DNA from: Lysobacteraceae bacterium
GTDB taxonomy: Bacteria; Pseudomonadota; Gammaproteobacteria; Xanthomonadales; Ahniellaceae
Assembly (NCBI GenBank): GCA_021299185.1
Contig: JAJTHZ010000221.1
Span: forward strand, 1 to 64,000
Direction: 5' to 3'
DNA length: 64,000 nt
The notes under the pieces were generated by a model. That model made no database searches, was not told where the DNA came from, and saw only the letters and a program-made list of their open reading frames with translations. The translations under genes were made by a program, and so were the position numbers. Positions 58,393-64,000 of this stretch are shown here, piece by piece. Position 1 is the first letter of the stretch; each line of letters begins with the position of its first letter.

Positions 58393-58976
58393 AGATCAGC
58401 TTGACCGCCTTCGCCGAAGGTGCCGCGCATCGCGTGCGCGATGTCGTCGGCCCCAACATCCTCACGCCCGCGAGACTCGCGTCGTGGATCCGCGAATCGA
58501 TCGACGTCGACGGCGACGCGGTCGGCCGCCAGGAGCTGCTCGCGTGGCTGCATGGCCCCGGACGCAATGCCGCCTCGGGGCTGCACATGACGCCGCGCGG
58601 CCTCGCCACCCTGGCCGAGAACCTGCCCGACCTCGAGCTGCCGAAGGTCCGCGTCGACCTGCCGCCGGCGCGCGAGCTGGCGTCGCTGGAGACCATCGCC
58701 GGCGCCGCCCCGCCCGAGGAGCGCGTCCTCGCGCTCAATGGCCTCTGGAACGCGATGCTGCGGTCGCCGGGCCCGATGGTCGACTCGTTCGATGTCGTCC
58801 TCACCCTGGACGCCGGCGGCTTCGTGCAGGCCTCGACCCCGCGCGGCAATCCGGGCTCCGCCCGCGTGCACCTGGCTCGCTTCGCCGCCTGGCTGTCCGA
58901 CACGCCCGAGGGCGGGGACTTCGCCCGGCGCCACCCATCCATCGCCGCCGCGTTCGCTCAGCGGCTGGCCGCTTGA
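58389..58976 (+). CDS. phage protein of unknown function
   Basis: A 195-aa protein, mostly helical, no membrane segment. It contains LTLDAGGFVQASTPRGNPG and a helical C-terminus. TTG at 58389 (MKISLTAFAEG), overlapping the preceding stop, is the best start because no ATG or GTG lies near the overlap. No family recognised; its position between gpG-like and tape measure genes suggests a tail or head-tail component. Confidence 0.6.
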   Translation: MKISLTAFAEGAAHRVRDVVGPNILTPARLASWIRESIDVDGDAVGRQELLAWLHGPGRNAASGLHMTPRGLATLAENLPDLELPKVRVDLPPARELASLETIAGAAPPEERVLALNGLWNAMLRSPGPMVDSFDVVLTLDAGGFVQASTPRGNPGSARVHLARFAAWLSDTPEGGDFARRHPSIAAAFAQRLAA

Positions 58977-58994
58977 CCCCTGGAGATCGATCAA

Positions 58995-59573
58995 ATGAAC
59001 CCGTTCCTGCCGAAGAAGCCCCTCAAGGAACTGCGTGCCGCCGTCGAGGCGGACGCGAAGGCGCTCGCCGACCTCACGAAAGGCCTCCCCGCTGCGGTCG
59101 AGCGCTACCGCGACGCTGCGGCCGCCCTGGAGACCAGCCGCACGGAGCTGATCCGCGCGGTGGTGGGCGAGGATCAGCTCGGCGCTCACGAGGCGACCAT
59201 CGTCGCGGCGAAGCAGCGGGCGCAGACGCTGCGCGACGCGGCTGCTGCGCAGGACGAGGTCGCCACCCTGCGCCGCGCCGAGGCCGAGAAGCTCCGCGAG
59301 GCCCTGCGGCTCGCCGACGCGCGGGTGAATGGTGCGCACCGGGCGGCTCGCCGCTCCCTGTTCGATCTCGCGCACGCCGAGTTCGTCCTCGACACCGTCC
59401 GGGCGATGCAGCGCCTGAAGGCGGCGACGCTGCCGGACGTGTTCGCGAACCTGCCCGAGATGGTCGACATCCTGAACCTCGCGCGGTCGGGCAGCGTCGC
59501 CGACGATGAGGCCTGCTTCCCTGGCGACGCCTTCGGCATCCCCGCCGACGCGCCGACCTCAGGCGTGCGATAA
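58995..59573 (+). CDS. phage coiled-coil protein of unknown function
   Basis: A 192-aa protein with a long Ala/Glu/Arg-rich helix (about 10-130) likely to form a coiled coil. The ATG has GGAG 9 nt upstream. It lies immediately before the tape measure gene, where tail assembly chaperones usually lie, but no such homology or frameshift signal is visible. Confidence 0.6.
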   Translation: MNPFLPKKPLKELRAAVEADAKALADLTKGLPAAVERYRDAAAALETSRTELIRAVVGEDQLGAHEATIVAAKQRAQTLRDAAAAQDEVATLRRAEAEKLREALRLADARVNGAHRAARRSLFDLAHAEFVLDTVRAMQRLKAATLPDVFANLPEMVDILNLARSGSVADDEACFPGDAFGIPADAPTSGVR

Positions 59574-59588
59574 GCCGGAGCCGCACCG

Positions 59589-62500
59589 ATGTCGCTCGCC
59601 CTCACGCTGCGGATCAACGCCGACGGTAGCAACGCTCGCAACGGTCTCCGCGGCGTCGTGGGCGACCTGAACAACGTCGGTGCGGCTGCGCGCAAGGCCG
59701 GCACCGACGCGCGCCAGGGCGGGGAGGGGATCGCTCAGGCGGGCACCAAGGCCGAGCAGGCGGGCAATCGCGCGAAGGGCGCCGCAGGCTCCTGGTCGCT
59801 CTTCAGCACCGCACTCGGCTCGATAGCGATCGGCGCCACGGTCGCCGGCCTTGTCCGCATGGCCGACGCGATGACCAATCTCGACGCCCGGCTCAAGATC
59901 ACCGCCGGCTCGGCCAACGAGTACGCTCGTGCGAACGGGCTCGTTTTCGACATCGCGCAGCGCACCCGCAGCGAGATCGGCGCGACGGCCGCGCTCTACT
60001 CGCGGCTGACGCAGTCGCTCAAGGAGACCGGAGCCAGCCAGGCCGAGGTCGCGCGGCTTACCGAGACCATCAACAAGGCGTTCCAGGTCTCGGGCGCCAC
60101 CACGACCGAGGCCGCAGCGGCGACTGTGCAGCTCGCGCAGGGTCTCGCCGCCGGCGCGCTGCGCGGAGACGAGTTCAACTCCGTGGCCGAGCAGGCGCCG
60201 GCGATCATGGATGCGCTCGCGAAGTCGCTCGGCGTGAGCCGCGGTGAGCTGCGCGCGATGGCCGAGGACGGCAAGATCACCGCGTCGGCGGTGCGGCAGG
60301 CGCTTGGCGAGGCTGCTGCCGACATCGACCAGAAGTTCGCGCAGATGCCCGTCACGATCGGCGGGGCGCTGACGCAGCTATCCAACTCGCTGCAGATGAC
60401 TGTCGGGTGGTTCAACAAGGCCGGCGGCGCTTCGAACATCGTCGTTCAGGGGATCGACTTCATCCGTACGGCGATCGAGCTGCTCCCCGGCATGCTGCTC
60501 GTCGTGCGCGGCGCCTTCGCTGAGTGGTGGGAGAGCATCAAGTTCGGCTTCCAGGCGCTCGGGCTGCAGATCAAGATCGCGATGGCGACCGCGCTGGACG
60601 TCGTGCGCATCGCGATCGCCGAGCAGATCGCGCGCATCGCCCTGTCGCTGAAGAACATCCCGGTCGACGGGGCGCAGCGCCTCGCCGACGGGCTCGCGAA
60701 GTCGGCCCTCGCGTTGCGCGCGTCGGCGACGCAGTCGGGCCAGTACCGCAAGGAACTGGCCGAGCTATCGCGCCAGCATGGCATCTTGATCGACGCCATT
60801 CAGCGACGCACTGGGCAGGAGGTGCTCGCGTTCGAAGCCCAGCGCAAGGCGATCGCCAGCACGGTCGAGGGCACCGACAGGACCGAAGAAGCGACCGAGG
60901 CCGATATCGAGGCTGCTGCCGCGAAGAAGGCCCTCGCCGCGGCCATCGCCGATCTCGACGCCGCGCTGAAGAAGAACTTCCGCGAGGGGCTCGCCCCGGC
61001 CCGGCAGGGCACGGAAGCGGCCTCGCGCGCGATGCAGCAGCTGACCTCGGACATCCGAGTCGTCCCGGACTTCGCGGCCGCGGCTGCGCAGGCGCTCGCG
61101 ACCATGAACGCGACGGCGAAGGAACCGGCGCCGTCCGAGTTCGCCGACTCCTGGCTGAGCGCGGCCGACTCGGTCGCTTCGGCGATCGCCGACTTCGCGG
61201 CCAGTGGGCTCGGCTCGTTCCGTGAGTTCGCCGATGCGATGAAGAACATCGCGCGCCGTCTGATCTCCGACCTGATCTACACCTTCCTGCGCAACCGGAT
61301 CATCGTGCCGATCACGGCGCAAATCACGGGTCAAGGCGGCGGTGGAGGGATTGCCGGCGGGATCGGGCAGGCGCTTGGCGCAGGCGGCGGCGGCGGCATT
61401 CTCGGCACCGTCGGCAGCATCGCCGGCGCGCTGGGCTTCGGCGGCTTTGCAGCGGGCACCGGCGTGCTTGGCGCTACGATCGGTGCGACTGGCAGCATCT
61501 TCGGCGGCTTGGCGGCGACTACGCAGTTTGGTCTCGCATCGCTCGCCGCCGGCAATGTCGGCGTCGGCCTCGGCGCGCTCGCCGGCCCGATCGGCCTGGC
61601 GGTCGCTGCGCTGTCCCTGCTCGCCGGGGCCTTGAAGGACACCACGCGCCGGATCACTGTGATCGGCTCCGAGCTGGTCGGCACGCCTGGCTACCGCAAC
61701 CTGGCGCCCGACGCGGTTCGCCAGTCGGCCCTGGGTGGGTTCGCCTTCGCGTCGATCGACAACGTCGGCCGTGAGGAGCGCGACCAGCTCGCGCAGGCGA
61801 TCCAGCAGTTCGATGCGTCGATCGCGCAGCTGCTCGACGAGGATCAGCTGCAGCGCGTGAAGGACGCTGTCGCCCAGATCAACACGCAGGCGACCGAGGG
61901 CGCGATCACCGCCGACACGTTCATCCGACAGCGCTTCGATGCGGTCCTGTCGACGATGAGCGACGCCGTGCGCGCGTTCGTCGCCGAGGGCGAGACCTTC
62001 GAGGACCAGGTCCAGCGGCTCGGACAGGCGCTGCAGTTTCCGCGTGAGATTCAGGCCGTGATCGACGGCTTCGCACGCGAGGACTTGCTCGCCAACATGA
62101 CCGAGCTGGAGCGCCGCACACTGGAGGTCAATGAGCGGTTCGACGCGGCCATCGACTACCTGACCGAACGCAGCGCGACCGAGGAGCAGCTCGCGCAGGT
62201 CGAGGCGTTTCGTGCCCGCGCGCTGGCTGCCCTCACCGAAGCCACCGAGGACTCGGTCGACGGGCTGGTCCGCGACGCGGCCCGCATCGGCGACATGCTC
62301 GACCGTCTGCGATTCGAGGAGTCGCTGGTCGGCCTGTCGGACCTCGATCGACAGCTCGCGATCCTCGCCCAAGAGGCCAACGAGGCCGCGCTCGCGGCTG
62401 CCGCGCTCGGGGCGAACGAGGCCGAACTGGCCGAGATACGCGAAATCTTCACGGCGCGCCGGGCCCGGCTGGAGCAGCAAAGCGCACAGCAGGCGCTTGA

Positions 62501-63227
62501 TGCGGCGGCCGACTACTGGGCGCAGATCGCGGCCTACAACCAGCAAGCGATGCAGCAGGTCGCGGACGCCATTCGGTCGGCGTTCGGGGGTCTCGCCGAC
62601 TTCCTTCGCGGCGAGATGTTCGGCGAGACCAGCACGCTCACCCCGGCGGAACAATTCGCGGCCGCGCAGGAGCAGTTCCAGGACACGCTGCGCCGGGCCG
62701 CTGCCGGCGACCAGAACGCGGCGCAGGGCATTCAGGGCGCCGCGCAGCGGCTGCTGGAACAGGCGCTTTCCTTCCTCGGTGGCGGCGATGCCTACCGGCA
62801 GCTCCGCGAGGCGGTGCTCGGCTCACTGGGCCCTCTCGCGGCGCTCGGGCAGTCGGGCAGCGCGGACTCCGGCGCGCTCGCGGGCGGCCCGGCTGCGGCG
62901 CTGCGGCGCTTCCTCGAACTCATGCGCGGTTTCGGGATTGGTCCGAACGCGGTCGGCGTCGGCGGCCTGGGCTTCGGTCCGGCGGCGAACGGCGCGCTGA
63001 CGGTGCCGCAAGGCCTGTCGCTGCCCGGCGTGGGCGGCGGTAGCGGCAACGCGCTGTCGGTGTCCCCGCTGGTCCTCGACCGGTCTTTCGCAGTGCAAGA
63101 TCAGCAGCTGCAACGGCTGACCGCTGTCGAGACCGAGCTGCGCGAGCTGCGGCGGGACTTCGTGCGGACCGGCGAGGGCGTGCGGGAAGCGATTCAGCGC
63201 ACCGGCTACGGGGCGAGGTTCGGGTAA
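59589..63227 (+). CDS. phage tail tape measure protein
   Basis: A 1212-aa protein that sets tail length and is threaded through the tail tube. The N-terminal tape measure domain (about 70-240) includes LDARLKITAGSANEYARANG, TRSEIGATAALYSRLTQ and FNSVAEQAPAIMDALAKSLG. A Gly/Ala-rich hydrophobic region follows (about 577-690), with coiled-coil segments before and after it. Length proportionality in siphophages (about 1.5 Angstrom per residue) would predict a tail of about 180 nm. SD CGGAG lies 8 nt upstream. Confidence 0.93.
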   Translation: MSLALTLRINADGSNARNGLRGVVGDLNNVGAAARKAGTDARQGGEGIAQAGTKAEQAGNRAKGAAGSWSLFSTALGSIAIGATVAGLVRMADAMTNLDARLKITAGSANEYARANGLVFDIAQRTRSEIGATAALYSRLTQSLKETGASQAEVARLTETINKAFQVSGATTTEAAAATVQLAQGLAAGALRGDEFNSVAEQAPAIMDALAKSLGVSRGELRAMAEDGKITASAVRQALGEAAADIDQKFAQMPVTIGGALTQLSNSLQMTVGWFNKAGGASNIVVQGIDFIRTAIELLPGMLLVVRGAFAEWWESIKFGFQALGLQIKIAMATALDVVRIAIAEQIARIALSLKNIPVDGAQRLADGLAKSALALRASATQSGQYRKELAELSRQHGILIDAIQRRTGQEVLAFEAQRKAIASTVEGTDRTEEATEADIEAAAAKKALAAAIADLDAALKKNFREGLAPARQGTEAASRAMQQLTSDIRVVPDFAAAAAQALATMNATAKEPAPSEFADSWLSAADSVASAIADFAASGLGSFREFADAMKNIARRLISDLIYTFLRNRIIVPITAQITGQGGGGGIAGGIGQALGAGGGGGILGTVGSIAGALGFGGFAAGTGVLGATIGATGSIFGGLAATTQFGLASLAAGNVGVGLGALAGPIGLAVAALSLLAGALKDTTRRITVIGSELVGTPGYRNLAPDAVRQSALGGFAFASIDNVGREERDQLAQAIQQFDASIAQLLDEDQLQRVKDAVAQINTQATEGAITADTFIRQRFDAVLSTMSDAVRAFVAEGETFEDQVQRLGQALQFPREIQAVIDGFAREDLLANMTELERRTLEVNERFDAAIDYLTERSATEEQLAQVEAFRARALAALTEATEDSVDGLVRDAARIGDMLDRLRFEESLVGLSDLDRQLAILAQEANEAALAAAALGANEAELAEIREIFTARRARLEQQSAQQALDAAADYWAQIAAYNQQAMQQVADAIRSAFGGLADFLRGEMFGETSTLTPAEQFAAAQEQFQDTLRRAAAGDQNAAQGIQGAAQRLLEQALSFLGGGDAYRQLREAVLGSLGPLAALGQSGSADSGALAGGPAAALRRFLELMRGFGIGPNAVGVGGLGFGPAANGALTVPQGLSLPGVGGGSGNALSVSPLVLDRSFAVQDQQLQRLTAVETELRELRRDFVRTGEGVREAIQRTGYGARFG

Positions 63228-63241
63228 CGGAATCAGTCAAT

Positions 63242-63316
63242 GCCCGCCGCGCGCGGTTGCGGTCCCGAGTTCCTGACGGGGTTCTCGGGCCGGACGCGAG
63301 AACGTGCGCGGCGGGC
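63242..63316. repeat. 11-bp inverted repeat after the tape measure gene
   Basis: GCCCGCCGCGC (63242-63252) and GCGCGGCGGGC (63306-63316) are exact reverse complements flanking a 53-nt interior that holds a smaller CCCGAG/CTCGGG pair (63264-63269 and 63284-63289). No T-run. It separates the tape measure gene from a small-gene block and could be a transcription pause or terminator. Confidence 0.5.
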
Positions 63317-63334
63317 TCCATCTCAGGTGAGGCG

Positions 63335-63502
63335 ATGAACGAGCAGAACGGGAAGGCATTGCGCGACCTGGAGACCAGCGTCGCGGCGCAGGCCGCCCTG
63401 GCGGAGTCATGGGAGCGGCAGGCGGCGCAGGAGGAGCGCGAGTGCGCGCGCCTGGCTGCCGACCTGGCCGCGGCGAACAAGCAACTGGAGGCGATGAAGT
63501 GA
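63335..63502 (+). CDS. small phage coiled-coil protein (hypothetical)
   Basis: A 55-aa helical protein (ALAESWERQAAQEERECARLAADLAA) with heptad spacing. ATG preceded by GGTGAGGCG, a good SD. Stop overlaps the next GTG (GTGA). Function unknown. Confidence 0.6.
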   Translation: MNEQNGKALRDLETSVAAQAALAESWERQAAQEERECARLAADLAAANKQLEAMK

Positions 63503-63858
63503 ACACCAGCGATGTACAGTGGAACATCAAGGTCCGCGACACCGCGCAGCAGTTCTCCGCGGCCAAGGGACGCGCGGAGGCCGCCATGGCGCGCGCGGTG
63601 CAGTTCGCCGCGCAGCGCGGCGTCCTGTCGGCCGAGCTGGCGCGCGTGCGGGCCGAGATCGCCCGGCGCGGCGGCACGCCGGCGGGTGGCAGCGGCTTCT
63701 CGGCGCGCATGAAGCGGCCGGCGGCGCAGCAGCCAGTGCCCACGAAGTTCACCGGCGAGCCGTCGCTGCAGGACGCCCTGACCATGGTCGCCACGGTTGG
63801 CCGGAAGAACCTGTTCTGCTTCAACGGTGGCGGCGGACCGGTCCACGTGACGGATTGA
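63499..63858 (+). CDS. phage protein of unknown function
   Basis: A 119-aa protein: an N-terminal segment NTSDVQWNIKVRDTAQQF, a helical middle, a basic linker, and a C-terminal LTMVATVGRKNLFCFNGGGG segment. No family recognised. GTG start overlaps the previous stop; small terminase follows after 7 nt. Confidence 0.55.
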   Translation: MNTSDVQWNIKVRDTAQQFSAAKGRAEAAMARAVQFAAQRGVLSAELARVRAEIARRGGTPAGGSGFSARMKRPAAQQPVPTKFTGEPSLQDALTMVATVGRKNLFCFNGGGGPVHVTD

Positions 63859-63865
63859 CGGCGCC

Positions 63866-64000
63866 GTGGTAGCACTGGCACCGGTCGAGGCGGAACGCCC
63901 ACTCACGCCGAAGCAACTCGCCTTCGTCGCGGCCTACGTTCGCGGCAAGGCCGCGCAGGCGGCGGCGATCGAGGCGGGCTACAGCAAAGCGACCGCGCGC
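63866..64000 (+). CDS. phage terminase small subunit (partial, runs off the window)
   Basis: The first 45 codons of a terminase small subunit (Terminase_2 family). LTPKQLAFVAAYVRGKAAQA and AIEAGYSKATAR form the family's N-terminal DNA-binding helix-turn-helix. The protein recognises packaging sites in phage DNA. Normally it is the first gene of the head module, but here it follows the tape measure gene. GTG start. Truncated by the window edge. Confidence 0.85.
   Translation, partial: MVALAPVEAERPLTPKQLAFVAAYVRGKAAQAAAIEAGYSKATAR

Larger units (their letters stand above)
56101..64000 (+). mobile_element. prophage or prophage remnant (right end beyond window)
   Basis: From just after the tRNA terminator to the window edge, all recognisable genes are phage structural genes on the plus strand: DUF2190 cement protein, gpG-like morphogenesis protein, tape measure, and small terminase at the edge. 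There is no integrase, repressor, portal or major capsid gene between the tRNA and the first structural gene. The left boundary is placed after the terminator and is approximate. The tRNA-Glu 3' end is the likely attachment site, but a second copy was not seen in the window. Confidence 0.8.

Noticed and set aside
58995-59588. Programmed frameshift tail chaperone (G/GT) before the tape measure gene
   Set aside because: No slippery heptamer or overlapping frame with a plausible extension is visible near the end of the 192-aa protein gene.

Overview
The window is a GC-rich (roughly 70%) bacterial chromosome segment. Gene content and order point to a gammaproteobacterium of the Lysobacterales (Xanthomonadales). 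The evidence is the serC-serA-pheA-hisC-aroA-cmk-rpsA-ihfB-lapAB block, an FFLEELY-motif protein, DUF1244 and DUF1249 proteins, a PilW-RlmN-RodZ-YfgM-BamB-Der block, and PHA-granule genes. This assignment is inference from gene content; no rRNA is present. Coding is dense, with many 1-4 bp stop/start overlaps and frequent GTG (sometimes TTG) starts.

Layout. (1) 182-3213: phasin, patatin-like phospholipase, FFLEELY-motif protein and PHA-system protein. (2) 3306-8795: a putative signalling cluster. A secreted cupredoxin-like protein overlaps a membrane sensor Ser/Thr kinase with a degenerate cyclase-like domain; a beta-barrel protein with a near-consensus promoter and a double-FHA membrane protein follow. 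(3) 8896-23219: serine and aromatic amino acid biosynthesis, cytidylate kinase, ribosomal protein S1, IHF-beta, LapA/LapB, then surface-polysaccharide genes (WecA/WbpL-like transferase, CapD/WbpM-like dehydratase, GalU). (4) 23231-25338: a trans-sulfuration-type PLP enzyme and a convergent family-2 glycosyltransferase. (5) 25561-29809, minus strand: a PsrA-like TetR regulator with a perfect 20-bp operator palindrome, followed by fused FadB-type and FadA-type beta-oxidation enzymes. (6) 30032-36781: Ndk, RlmN, PilW, RodZ-like, YfgM, BamB, Der. (7) 36800-40952: MobA, MoeA, rhodanese-MoeB, DUF1244, FolD. (8) 41036-44720: a TRAP transporter with a TatT lipoprotein (TPAT type). (9) 44850-55879: REC-HDOD protein, GuaB/GuaA separated by a long perfect palindrome, GNAT protein, small membrane protein, TadA, Orn, an unknown protein, and the divergent PpsA/PpsR pair, then DUF1249.

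(10) 55897-56058: tRNA-Ala(GGC) and tRNA-Glu(TTC), with a good sigma-70 promoter before them and a GNRA-loop terminator after. (11) From about 56100 to the right edge: a prophage or prophage remnant. It holds a capsid cement protein (DUF2190), a gpG-like morphogenesis protein, several unknown small proteins, a 1212-aa tape measure protein, and the start of a small terminase gene at the edge. No integrase, portal or major capsid gene is visible, and the terminase lies after the tail genes, so the element is rearranged, degraded or unusually organised.

The most interesting leads are the cupredoxin/kinase/FHA cluster, the palindrome between guaB and guaA, the PsrA-type operator, the AACTG repeat cluster at the prophage left end, and promoters whose -10 box directly abuts the start codon (possible leaderless mRNAs).
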